A DNA stretch of 64,000 nt. It comes from Tectiglobus sp965215755 (lineage in GTDB: Bacteria > Pseudomonadota > Alphaproteobacteria > Rhizobiales > Hyphomicrobiaceae). Of this stretch, positions 8,544-16,450 are shown piece after piece. Under the pieces are notes generated by a model. That model ran no database searches and was not told the DNA's origin. It saw only the letters and a list, made by a program, of their open reading frames with translations. The DNA lies in the NCBI GenBank assembly GCA_965215755.1, contig OZ244119.1:1178001-1242000 (forward strand), given 5' to 3'. Numbering within the stretch: position 1 is the first letter of the stretch; each line of letters opens with the position of its first letter. A program made the position numbers and the translations under genes.

Positions 8544-9184
8544 GCTGGACAGCCTGGAACAATGATCAGATCGCAGCCCGGATTGCGGCGGACATTCCGG
8601 ATGGGAGTTACGTGAACCTTGGCATTGGGCGGCCTGAAGCCATCGCAAACCATATTCCACCTGAAAAAGAAATCGTGTTTCAGTCTGAGAATGGACTGCT
8701 CGGGATGGGACCTGCGGCGAGTGGTAACGAAGTCAACTACGAGCTGGTCAATGCCGGCAAGAAACCGGTGACCGCTCTTCCAGGTGCAGCGATTTTCCAT
8801 CACGCAGATTCGTTTTCAATGATCCGTGGCGGGCATCTCGATTATTGTGTGCTTGGTGGTTTTCAAGTTGCACGGAACGGTGATCTTGCGAATTGGTCGA
8901 CCGGTGAACCTGATGCAATCCCCGCGGTTGGCGGGGCAATGGATCTCGGGGTCGGCGCGAAGAATCTGTTTGTCCTCATGACTCACACGACGAAGAGTGG
9001 CGAGCCGAAGATCGTTGATGCGATCACCTATCCGGCGACAGCCATTGCGGCCGTGACCAGTGTCTATACGGACTTGGCGGTGATCGATATTGGTCCGGAT
9101 GCTGTTGTCGTTCGCGATATGGTTGATGGCCTGACGTTTGATGAGTTGCAGTCGAAGACCGGAACCAAACTGGTCATGCACTGA
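8540..9184 (+). CDS. 3-oxoacid CoA-transferase-type subunit B
   Basis: A 214-residue beta subunit of the type I CoA-transferase. It contains the catalytic glutamate in QSENGLLGMGP (E50), which forms the glutamyl-CoA thioester, and the NLGIGRPEAIANHIP strand. It fits the PcaJ/ScoB family in length. The start overlaps the A-subunit stop, so both are translated together. The family includes acetoacetate, 3-oxoadipate and other acid-specific enzymes; substrate is not determined by these motifs. Confidence 0.9.
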   Translation: MSWTAWNNDQIAARIAADIPDGSYVNLGIGRPEAIANHIPPEKEIVFQSENGLLGMGPAASGNEVNYELVNAGKKPVTALPGAAIFHHADSFSMIRGGHLDYCVLGGFQVARNGDLANWSTGEPDAIPAVGGAMDLGVGAKNLFVLMTHTTKSGEPKIVDAITYPATAIAAVTSVYTDLAVIDIGPDAVVVRDMVDGLTFDELQSKTGTKLVMH

Positions 9185-9212
9185 TGCTTTGGAAACCCAA
9201 AAGGAGATCAAG

Positions 9213-9674
9213 ATGAGCGCCGAAGCCAAAATCAAAGAGCTGGGAATCGAACTGCCGTCTCCTCCGAAGCCTGCCGGCAACTACGTCCCCGGCGTGCAGA
9301 CAGGCAACCTGCTGTTTATGTCGGGTTGTGGCCCCCGCAATCCAGATGGCTCGTCGATCAGCGGCAAAGTTGGTGGCGATCTGACGGCCGAGCAGGGTTA
9401 CGATGCAGCACGTCTTGTCGGTCTCAATATGCTGGCAAATATCAGAGCGGTTGCGGGTGATCTAGATAGGGTCAAGCGGATCGTCAAAGTACTTGGCATG
9501 GTCAATGCTGTTCCAGAATTCAAAGAGCATCCCAAGGTCATCAACGGTTATTCGGATCTGATGGTCGAAGTGTTTGGCGAAGACGCCGGAAAAGCTGCGC
9601 GCTCTGCGGTTGGAATGGGCTCACTGCCATTTCAGATCGCGGTAGAAGTCGAGATGATCGTCGAACTGAAGTAA
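9213..9674 (+). CDS. RidA/YjgF-family protein
   Basis: A 153-residue Rid-superfamily protein. These small trimeric proteins hydrolyse enamine/imine intermediates or act in catabolic pathways. The conserved arginine is R130 in KAARSAVG, followed by LPF and the C-terminal VEVEMIVEL strand. AAGGAGATCA just upstream sets the ATG at 9213. It follows the CoA-transferase B gene by 28 bases and probably belongs to the same operon, so a pathway-specific role is more likely than the general RidA role. Confidence 0.85.
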   Translation: MSAEAKIKELGIELPSPPKPAGNYVPGVQTGNLLFMSGCGPRNPDGSSISGKVGGDLTAEQGYDAARLVGLNMLANIRAVAGDLDRVKRIVKVLGMVNAVPEFKEHPKVINGYSDLMVEVFGEDAGKAARSAVGMGSLPFQIAVEVEMIVELK

Positions 9675-9694
9675 TTCGCTCCTCAACATGACAG

Positions 9695-9757
9695 GCTGCG
9701 GCAACCAACATGTGCCGTGGCCGCAGCATGATTGCCGTCTGTATTTAGGCGGCAATC
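9695..9757. terminator. Two stem-loops between convergent genes
   Basis: Two inverted repeats sit where the ridA-like gene and the iron alcohol dehydrogenase gene converge. The first pairs CTGCGGC (9695-9701) with GCCGCAG (9720-9726). The second pairs GATTGCCG (9730-9737) with CGGCAATC (9750-9757) and overlaps the last codons of the dehydrogenase. Neither has a clear T-run, so a terminator role is inferred from position only. Confidence 0.35.
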
Positions 9758-10917
9758 TCCAGAATTTCGCGGACCTGTGCCGGAGTTGGGATCGGGCGGG
9801 GGTTGCGCGGGATCCAGGGTGTCCCCATCGATTGTTCGGCAATCTTGTCGAAGTGTTCTGCTCCGACATCGACAGCCGACAGGCTGCGTGGCATGTCGAG
9901 TCCCGCAATGAACTCATCCAATACGACGGCGGCATCCTCGCCCGGCCGGCCCATGGCAATCGATATGAGCTTTTGCCGGTCCGCATTGGCCGATTTGTTC
10001 CAGCGCATCACCGCCGGCAGCATGATGCAAGATGTATGACCGTGCGGAATATCGAATACGGCGCCGAGGACATAGCCAATGCCGTGGCTGGCGCCCATCG
10101 GTACGCCGCTCGCCAGCGGGCCCATCGAGAGCCAGGTGCCCATCTGGCAGTCGAGGCGTGCCTGGATGTCGGATGGGTCGGCTTTGACCCGCGGCAGCCC
10201 GCTTGCCAGAAGTGATAGGCCCTGCAATGCCTGGGCATCACCGTAAGAGTGGGCTTCGAGCGAACAGATGCCCTCGACGCAGTGGTCGACAGCGCGAATG
10301 CCGGTCGACAGCCAAAGCCACTCCGGCGTGTGCACAGTTACAGCAGGATCGAGCACAACAGCCTGTGGGATGATGTCGGTGTGGCGGATCAGTTCCTTGA
10401 TCTTGGTGCGTTCGTCGGTGACGCCGGAAATTCCGCTAAACTCGCCGCCTGATAGTGTTGTCGGAATGGTGATCTGGCGCACGGTTGGTGGATTGATGTC
10501 AGGTGGGACGGGCACGCCGCCAGGCCCGATCACGGTGCGCAGGGCGTCAATAGCGTCGGGATCGTGGATACCGTTGGCAAGGCAGAGTTGGACCGCCTTC
10601 GCTCCATCGGTAATCGAGCCGCCGCCGAGTGTCACGATCAGGTCGGTGCCGCTGTTACGGGCCATTTCGGTGGCGGAGATGACTGCTGACCGTGGCGTGT
10701 GCGCGGGCATTGAATTGAATATGCCGACGCATTTGTTGCCCAATGCGGATTTGACCTTTTCAATCTCATCGGTTGTCCGGCTCATCGTGCCGCTGACCAT
10801 GAGAAACACCCGCTCGGCACCGAGCCTGGCTACGATATCACCAATAGCTTCGGCAGCCGGCTGGCCGAAAATGACCTCATCCATCTTGCTGAAGGCAATG
10901 CGTCCGGATTTGGTCAT
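9745..10917 (-). CDS. Iron-containing alcohol dehydrogenase (maleylacetate reductase-like)
   Basis: A 390-residue group III metal-dependent dehydrogenase. The GGGSITDGAK nucleotide loop, and metal ligands in GIRAVDHCVEG (Asp and His), GASHGIGYVLG (His) and DIPHGHTS (His), are all present. It resembles maleylacetate reductase and related iron alcohol dehydrogenases, which use NAD(P)H on short keto acids or alcohols. It is minus strand, 26 bases upstream of it on that strand lies the nitroreductase gene, so the two form a small operon. Substrate unknown. Confidence 0.87.
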   Translation of the reverse strand: MTKSGRIAFSKMDEVIFGQPAAEAIGDIVARLGAERVFLMVSGTMSRTTDEIEKVKSALGNKCVGIFNSMPAHTPRSAVISATEMARNSGTDLIVTLGGGSITDGAKAVQLCLANGIHDPDAIDALRTVIGPGGVPVPPDINPPTVRQITIPTTLSGGEFSGISGVTDERTKIKELIRHTDIIPQAVVLDPAVTVHTPEWLWLSTGIRAVDHCVEGICSLEAHSYGDAQALQGLSLLASGLPRVKADPSDIQARLDCQMGTWLSMGPLASGVPMGASHGIGYVLGAVFDIPHGHTSCIMLPAVMRWNKSANADRQKLISIAMGRPGEDAAVVLDEFIAGLDMPRSLSAVDVGAEHFDKIAEQSMGTPWIPRNPRPIPTPAQVREILEIAA

Positions 10918-10943
10918 TTCACTCTCCCGTCTGAGGTCGTTTA

Positions 10944-11618
10944 TCAGTCGAAGCCGACGAATTTGACGACGTTGGCAAGGTCTTCGCGCTCGCTGACGAG
11001 TGTGTTTTCAATCGCTGTATCATCGGCGTAGCCGAGGCTCAGCCCGGACACCAGGACCTGATCATCGGGAATACCGAGATGCCTGTAGATCGGCTCCTGG
11101 AACAAAATCCAGGCTGCTTGTGGACACGTGTGGAGACCAAAGCCGCGAGCCGCCAGCATAATCGTCTGGAGATAAAGCCCGGCATCGGCCCAGCTGCCCC
11201 GACCGAGATAGGCATCCGTGGTAATGAACATGCCGACCGGCGCATCAAAGAACTTGAAGTTGCGGGCACCCTGGGCAGCGCTGCGCTCGCGATCACCCTT
11301 CTCAATGCCCAGTAGCCCGTACAGACCCCAACCCACGCGGCGGCGACGGTCATTGTGGATCTCATTCCACTTGGCCGGGTAATAGTCCGTATCCTCGTAG
11401 CGGCCGGCTTTACCCTGCCTGGCCAGCTCTAGCACGTCGGCTTCGATCGCGTCGCGCGTGTCCCCGGCGCAAACGTACGTGTACCAGGGTTGCGTATTGG
11501 TGCCACTTGGAGCGCGTTGAGAGATTTCGAGGAGTTCGACCAGGGTTTCCTTGGGGACCGGGTCGCTCTTGAACGCACGGATGGATTTCCGCGTCTTGAT
11601 CGCTTCGAGGACGTCCAT
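10944..11618 (-). CDS. Nitroreductase-family FMN oxidoreductase
   Basis: A 224-residue nitroreductase-fold protein. The N-terminal R-K-S-I-R-x-F motif (residues 10-16), RAPSGTNTQPW (35-45) that binds FMN, and the later GLSLGYAD strand are typical. The ATG at 11618 is preceded by GGAAGGAAAA; the frame continues upstream but without support. It probably reduces quinone-, nitro- or enone-like compounds with NAD(P)H. It is followed by the iron alcohol dehydrogenase in the same orientation. Confidence 0.87.
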   Translation of the reverse strand: MDVLEAIKTRKSIRAFKSDPVPKETLVELLEISQRAPSGTNTQPWYTYVCAGDTRDAIEADVLELARQGKAGRYEDTDYYPAKWNEIHNDRRRRVGWGLYGLLGIEKGDRERSAAQGARNFKFFDAPVGMFITTDAYLGRGSWADAGLYLQTIMLAARGFGLHTCPQAAWILFQEPIYRHLGIPDDQVLVSGLSLGYADDTAIENTLVSEREDLANVVKFVGFD

Positions 11619-11792
11619 ATTATTTTCCTTCCGGTTGGATCCGGATACGCTCAGGATCTTCGATTTCTGGCATTGTTGGAAATCTAAGCCGCGGTTGGCG
11701 ACGGGACAACGCGACACCACACCTCGAAACCGGTTATCGTCAGCTGGATAGAACGACGCTCGGCAAGTCTTATTGGGTTTGAAAGGACGGTC

Positions 11793-12983
11793 ATGACAAC
11801 CAAACTCATTCAGGGTGGTCGCGTATTCTCCGGCCAGGACCGCTGCTTTCATCAGCAGGACGTGCTGATCCGCGATGGGAAAATCGTGGAAATTGCTGCT
11901 GGAATTGTCTCTGATGAGGACATGGAAATGATCGATGCGTCGGGGAAGATTGTTTCTGCCGGGCTGATCGATTTTCACATGCATGCGTTTCGCTATGGCC
12001 ACTTCCTCAGTGTCGATGTGGACGAGGTTGCACCGTCATCCGGTACGACGACGTTTGTTGACGCAGGTAGCGCGGGTTCGCTGCATTTTCTCGCGTTTCG
12101 CGAATATGTCATCAAACCTGCGCAGTCTCGTATTCTTGCATTTCTGAATATCTCTGCGATCGGCCAGACGACGGATGGGGTCACCGGCCTTGGATTTCAT
12201 GACTGCGATGACGAGCGTCTCCTGCATGTCGAGTCCGCGAGGGAGACGATCGAGAAGAACCGCGAATTCATCGTCGGCGTGAAGGTGCGGGCCTACACCA
12301 ATCTGCCATCGATGCGCGCGATGGAACGGGCGCGAGAGTTGGCAGACCTGGTTGACCTGCCGATCATGGTGCACACCGCACCGGCTCCGCCGACATTTCA
12401 GGAGGTGGTGTCGTTCCTCAGGCCTGGCGATATCATCACGCATCCCTATCATGGCGGCGCGACGACGACATTGGACGAGAACAATGTTGTGCGGCCGGAA
12501 TACTGGCAGGCGCGTGAGCGCGGCATTGAAGTGGACCTTGGCCTTGACCGGTTCCACGGCCTTCTGCCGATCATGAAAGCCTGCGTGTCACAGGGTTACT
12601 ATCCCGACTACGTCAGTACGGACTTGACGACGACCAATCGGCATACGGTGGTGTTCGATATGCCGACGACGATGTCGAAATTGATGGCTTGCGGGATGTC
12701 GCTTGAAGAGGTGTTCGCGCGCTCGACAATTGATCCAGCGCGCAAGCTGGACCTGGCAGACACGATCGGCGATCTGCGGTCCGGCATGACCGCAGATGTT
12801 GCCATCTTCCGGTTGGAAGGTGGTGGCCACACATTTCATGATTATGAGGGCAATACCATCGAGGCGAGCCAGCGCATCATTGCGGAGAAGACTTATAAAA
12901 ACAGTAAGCTGATGGCTATGCCAGATCGTGAAACCGAAGTGCCTGACTTCCTCAACATGGGAAATCCGTGGAAGAATTACTGA
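11793..12983 (+). CDS. Metal-dependent amidohydrolase (dihydroorotase-like)
   Basis: A 396-residue amidohydrolase-superfamily enzyme with a full binuclear metal site: H62 and H64 (FHMH), K164 (likely carboxylated, in GVKVRAY), H194 (MVHT), H217 (THPYH) and D277 (STDLTT). N- and C-terminal beta-sandwich segments flank the barrel. Such enzymes hydrolyse cyclic amides, N-acyl amino acids or similar amides. It is divergent from the nitroreductase gene with a 174-bp shared region. It could supply the acid used by the upstream island, but no direct link is visible. Confidence 0.86.
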   Translation: MTTKLIQGGRVFSGQDRCFHQQDVLIRDGKIVEIAAGIVSDEDMEMIDASGKIVSAGLIDFHMHAFRYGHFLSVDVDEVAPSSGTTTFVDAGSAGSLHFLAFREYVIKPAQSRILAFLNISAIGQTTDGVTGLGFHDCDDERLLHVESARETIEKNREFIVGVKVRAYTNLPSMRAMERARELADLVDLPIMVHTAPAPPTFQEVVSFLRPGDIITHPYHGGATTTLDENNVVRPEYWQARERGIEVDLGLDRFHGLLPIMKACVSQGYYPDYVSTDLTTTNRHTVVFDMPTTMSKLMACGMSLEEVFARSTIDPARKLDLADTIGDLRSGMTADVAIFRLEGGGHTFHDYEGNTIEASQRIIAEKTYKNSKLMAMPDRETEVPDFLNMGNPWKNY

Positions 12984-13305
12984 TGGTTTGTCATCAAGGC
13001 GTGTGACTTACGATGCATGGACAGGGCATTGGTTTGGGGACAAATACCCCGTGAGAGTCGGTGCTGCAGGCGATGACGTCAACACTGTTGTCGCCTGGTT
13101 TCATGAAAGTCATCGAAGATAGACAGGTGACCCGGGCGTCATAGTCGATATCGCTTTCGCGGTTTATTGCTCGATTGCAACAGTCCGTCGGCGATGCTTC
13201 GGTTTTGCCCGGTGAAGCCCAACAAGTTGCGCAGTTTGCATAACGAGATCTCTGTTTGACCGGTCAGTTGGAAGGATCATTTCATCTGACGAGTACGAGA
13301 TTGAT
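12984..13305. other. Intergenic region, no gene seen
   Basis: A 322-bp gap between the amidohydrolase and the first barrel protein. It contains a weak nested inverted repeat around 13071-13099 (AGGCGA ... TCGCCT, with CAACA/TGTTG inside) and presumably the promoter of the barrel gene. I see no open frame with a ribosome site and no RNA gene. Confidence 0.4.
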
Positions 13306-14643
13306 ATGCAAAAGAGTTCGAGCCGCCGTTCTTCCACCCGGTCCGTTGGGTCGGCCATTGTCGCCAAACTCATGGTTGCCGGTTGTTTTGTTGGTAGTGC
13401 TGCAGCGGATGACCGCGAAGCGACTGTCGCTGTTCCGGCGAGTGCCTACGAGAAGGTCCTGTCGCGCATGGAACAGATGGAGGCGGAGCTTAAATCGCTG
13501 AAGTCGAAACAGGTCAAACAAGCGAAGAAACAGAAGAAGCTCGAGGAGCAATCGGCATCACCGCAGGTGGTCGTGGTGGACCGGGCAGCTGAGGTGCCCA
13601 ATGATGCGAGTGACAGCTCGTACATTCCGACTCGGCATCACGGTGGTGTCTATCCCTCCGGCGGTCTCAAGGATGATGTCGACAAGCCGGTGACAGCGCG
13701 GCTGGGCGCGTTTTACGGTGAAGCCGGTGTGACCGTGTTGAAGCTGTTTGGAAGCCGAGATACGGCGATGGTTTTTGAATATGACAATAGCAATTTTCAT
13801 CAGGCGGTTGTCTTTGATCACAAGTTTGAAGCGGGTGGCCGATATGAAGTCGGCTATAAGTCGAACCGTGGTCTTGGATTGGCCGCACGTTTTTGGCATT
13901 ACAAAACTCATGCGAAGGCAAGTCAGGCGGTGGGTAATGGGATCAGTGAGGTTGCGGCTTCGTTTTGGGGAGATAACCCTTCCATTAATATGTCAACTAG
14001 TTCTGATGGAGATCGTATAGACGCTGAGCGCTCGCTGTCCTTTCGTACATTGGATGTCGAAGCATCAATGGCCGGCGCACTCAACAATGGTATTCGGTTG
14101 ACTTTTGCGGGAGGCGTTCGTTTTGCCGACATTGACATGCTCGGCAAGTGGACACAATTCGATGCCTCCCAAGGAGATATCGATAACTACGTTGAATTCT
14201 CGAATAAATTCCGTGGCGCTGGACCGGTTGTTGGCTTCAGCGCCTCCGCACCTCTCTACCGAGTGGGTGCACTGCAGGTCGATGCTTTTGGACTAGCTCG
14301 GACGAGCTTGCTGTTTGGAAGTGGGACCCTCGAAGCATTTGATACTGACGGTGGTCCAAACGACCCGAGGGATGATTCTTTGCGGATTGACCGCAATGGA
14401 TTTGCTGTGACCGGCGAAGTTCAGATTGGCTTGGAAGCCATCTGGAAGTTGAGCCGTGCTGCGCCTTTAGAATTGTTTGCGCGTGGCCAAGTCGAAGCCC
14501 AGTATTGGAGCGATCTTGGATCGGTGAGCGCGGCGGATAGCCAAGAAGATGATGCCGCCGAGGGCAACTCCGTTGTCGATGCAAACATAGGCATGTACGG
14601 CGGTACATTCATGGTCGGTGTGAGGACGCCGTTGGGTCAGTAA
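13306..14643 (+). CDS. Outer-membrane beta-barrel-like protein, tandem copy 1
   Basis: A 445-residue exported protein with a signal peptide (about residues 1-34, ending in SAAA), then a Lys/Glu-rich coiled coil (about 46-85), a linker with the HHGGVYPSGGLKDD motif near 112-125, and a long region of alternating polar/aromatic strands with LGAFYGEAGVTVL and GRYEVGYKSNRGLG. The layout resembles Lpg1974-type or MOMP-like porins, where a periplasmic coiled coil precedes a barrel. It does not end with the terminal Phe typical of many porins, but with VRTPLGQ. A close paralogue follows directly. The coiled-coil/linker and last 15 residues are nearly identical between the two, while the barrel strands differ. 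Family assignment is by pattern only. Confidence 0.7.
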   Translation: MQKSSSRRSSTRSVGSAIVAKLMVAGCFVGSAAADDREATVAVPASAYEKVLSRMEQMEAELKSLKSKQVKQAKKQKKLEEQSASPQVVVVDRAAEVPNDASDSSYIPTRHHGGVYPSGGLKDDVDKPVTARLGAFYGEAGVTVLKLFGSRDTAMVFEYDNSNFHQAVVFDHKFEAGGRYEVGYKSNRGLGLAARFWHYKTHAKASQAVGNGISEVAASFWGDNPSINMSTSSDGDRIDAERSLSFRTLDVEASMAGALNNGIRLTFAGGVRFADIDMLGKWTQFDASQGDIDNYVEFSNKFRGAGPVVGFSASAPLYRVGALQVDAFGLARTSLLFGSGTLEAFDTDGGPNDPRDDSLRIDRNGFAVTGEVQIGLEAIWKLSRAAPLELFARGQVEAQYWSDLGSVSAADSQEDDAAEGNSVVDANIGMYGGTFMVGVRTPLGQ

Positions 14644-14686
14644 ACTATCGCAGATTCCCGTTGCGGATGTCCCGCCGCGACAATGC

Positions 14687-14727
14687 AAAAGCCGGCTGCG
14701 CATCATGCGTAACCGGCTTTTGTTTTG
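14687..14727 (+). terminator. Rho-independent terminator of barrel copy 1
   Basis: AAAAGCCGG (14687-14695) pairs with CCGGCTTTT (14713-14721), with an inner CGCAT/ATGCG stem and a T-rich tail (TTTTGTTTTG). The symmetric A-run upstream means it could also work on the minus strand. Confidence 0.8.
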
Positions 14728-14758
14728 CGGAGCCGTTTCTCGAAACTATCTGAAACGC

Positions 14759-14790
14759 ACTACGTTCCGCAGAACGTCTGTTGGACGACC
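14759..14790 (-). pseudogene. Relic of the selO 3' end
   Basis: A 32-bp block identical to 16419-16450, which contains the stop and last nine sense codons (ending in FCGT) of the selO-like gene. Here there is no selO gene upstream; the match ends at 14790. It is best explained as a fragment copied when the barrel gene was duplicated together with its 3' neighbour's end. Confidence 0.75.
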
Positions 14791-14941
14791 GCGGCGGCAA
14801 TTATGATGCGTGCTGTATTGCAAATCAGCCACTGCCTCGCCCTGCGTTTGTGCAGATTTCGTTAACTGCATAACACCATCCACGGCCCGGTTCGTATGCC
14901 TTGTCCTAACAAAGTTCGAAGCTGGTAGTAGGTGATTGCGT

Positions 14942-16303
14942 ATGTCGAAAATTGATAACCGTCGGACGGGTTCAAGTCGGGTTCTGCCGTTAACTTTGGT
15001 CGTGCCGATCGTCTGCGCTAGCTTTGTCGGGAATGCTTGGGCTGCCGGTAGTGAGAAGAGTAGCGCACTGCCTGCGAGTGCTTATGAGAAAATTCTCATG
15101 CGCATGGAACAACTGCGCATCGGACAAAGAGCCCGCATGGAGCAGTTGGAAGCCGAGCTCAAATCGCTGAAGTCGAAGCAGGTCAAACAAGCGAAGAAAC
15201 AGAAGAAGCTGGAAGAGCAATCGGCATCACCGCAGGTGGTCGTGGTGGACCGAGCGGCTGAGGTGCCCAATGCTGCGAGCGACAGCTCGTATATACCGAC
15301 CCGGCATCACGGTGGCGTCTATCCCTCCGGTGGACTCAAGGATGATATCGACAAGCCGGTTACAGCGCGACTAGGAGCGTACTACGGTGAAGCCAGTGTG
15401 ACGGTGCTTAAGCTGTTTGGAAGCAACGATAGTGCTGTAGGGATTTACGATGACGATGTGGTCATTGAGGGTGAAGCTTCTCGGATGTTCTCGTTTGAGC
15501 ACGGTATTGATGTAGGCGGTCGTTACGAAATTGGCTACCGAGCCAATCGAGGGTGGGGCTGGGCTGCGCGTTATTGGCAGTACAAATCGACCGGTGAGAA
15601 AAGCTTGACGGCTACTGCTGACAATGACGTGGAGGCATTCTTCAATTATGATCTTGATCAAGAATTTGAGGCAGACCTGGAGGGTGATCGAATAGATGCT
15701 TCGCGATCGCTATCTTTCCGCACGCTAGACTTGGAGGCAACTTTTGCGCGCAAATCCGAGAATGGACTTAGCGTAGACCTCCGTGGCGGACTTCGATACG
15801 CAAAAATCGACATGACAGGCCTTTGGTCACAATTCGAAGCAGATGGAGAAATTGAGGAGCGCCTGGAGATGTCAAACGACTTTCAAGGTGCTGGGCCAGT
15901 GTTGGGTATTTCAATGAGCGGCCAAGTCTATCAGGGAAGTTTGTTTCAGATTAGTGCTTTCGGACTTGCCAGGGGGAGTTTGCTTTTTGGTAGCGGTGAA
16001 TTCCAATCAGTAATGTATCAGTCCGACTCTAGTGGCACGCTTGTGAGTTCGGAACGCGGCCCTGTGGTGGTGACGGCTGAGTTGCAGCTTGGTATGGAGA
16101 TATCTCGTAAGTTGAGTAACGCAATGCCTGCTGAAGTTTTTGCCAAGGGTGTTTTGGAGGCGCAGTACTGGGGCAATGTTGGTTCGATTGGTGCTTTGGA
16201 AGCTCTTGATGGTGATGGAGACATGAGCCATATCATTGATTCAAACCTAGGCATGGTCGGCGGCACATTCATGGTCGGTGTGAGGACGCCGTTGGGTCAA
16301 TAA
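14942..16303 (+). CDS. Outer-membrane beta-barrel-like protein, tandem copy 2
   Basis: A 453-residue paralogue of the preceding gene, with a signal peptide (cleavage after about AWA, residue 32), coiled coil, HHGGVYPSGGLKDD linker and beta-rich C-terminal part ending in VRTPLGQ. The coiled coil carries an 11-residue internal repeat not in copy 1 (RMEQL is repeated around RIGQRA). The ATG at 14942 has AGGTGA six bases upstream and is preferred to an in-frame TTG at 14936. Nucleotide identity with copy 1 is very high in the coiled-coil/linker block and at the 3' end, low in the barrel region, which suggests diversifying change of the surface strands or local gene conversion of the rest. Confidence 0.7.
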   Translation: MSKIDNRRTGSSRVLPLTLVVPIVCASFVGNAWAAGSEKSSALPASAYEKILMRMEQLRIGQRARMEQLEAELKSLKSKQVKQAKKQKKLEEQSASPQVVVVDRAAEVPNAASDSSYIPTRHHGGVYPSGGLKDDIDKPVTARLGAYYGEASVTVLKLFGSNDSAVGIYDDDVVIEGEASRMFSFEHGIDVGGRYEIGYRANRGWGWAARYWQYKSTGEKSLTATADNDVEAFFNYDLDQEFEADLEGDRIDASRSLSFRTLDLEATFARKSENGLSVDLRGGLRYAKIDMTGLWSQFEADGEIEERLEMSNDFQGAGPVLGISMSGQVYQGSLFQISAFGLARGSLLFGSGEFQSVMYQSDSSGTLVSSERGPVVVTAELQLGMEISRKLSNAMPAEVFAKGVLEAQYWGNVGSIGALEALDGDGDMSHIIDSNLGMVGGTFMVGVRTPLGQ

Positions 16304-16450
16304 ACTATTGCAGATTCCCGTTGCGGATGTCCCGCCGCAACATCGCAAAAGCCGGCTGCGCATCATGCGTAACCGACTTTTGTTTTGCGCAGTTGCCTCT
16401 CGAAACTATCTGAAATGAACTACGTTCCGCAGAACGTCTGTTGGACGACC
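16304..16450. repeat. Duplicated 3' flank, copy 2 (partner 14644-14790)
   Basis: Second copy of the 147-bp flank. Its final part overlaps the 3' end of the selO-like gene, so this is probably the original context from which copy 1's flank was duplicated. Confidence 0.85.
16347..16387 (+). terminator. Terminator of barrel copy 2, stem with one mismatch
   Basis: Same hairpin as after copy 1, but the right arm reads CCGACTTTT instead of CCGGCTTTT, giving one mismatch in the AAAAGCCGG stem. The inner CGCAT/ATGCG stem and T-rich tail are kept. It lies just beyond the 3' end of the convergent selO-like gene. Confidence 0.7.

Larger units (their letters stand above)
14644..14790. repeat. Duplicated 3' flank, copy 1 (partner 16304-16450)
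   Basis: The 147 bp after the stop of barrel copy 1 match the 147 bp after copy 2 at a constant offset of 1660 bp with only scattered differences. Each copy contains a rho-independent terminator and ends with an identical 32-bp block (14759-14790 and 16419-16450). In copy 2 that block is the 3' end of the selO-like gene. Similarity stops abruptly after 14790, marking a duplication edge. Confidence 0.85.

Noticed and set aside
13071..13099. Possible terminator after the amidohydrolase
   Set aside because: Stem is short with mismatches and there is no T-run.
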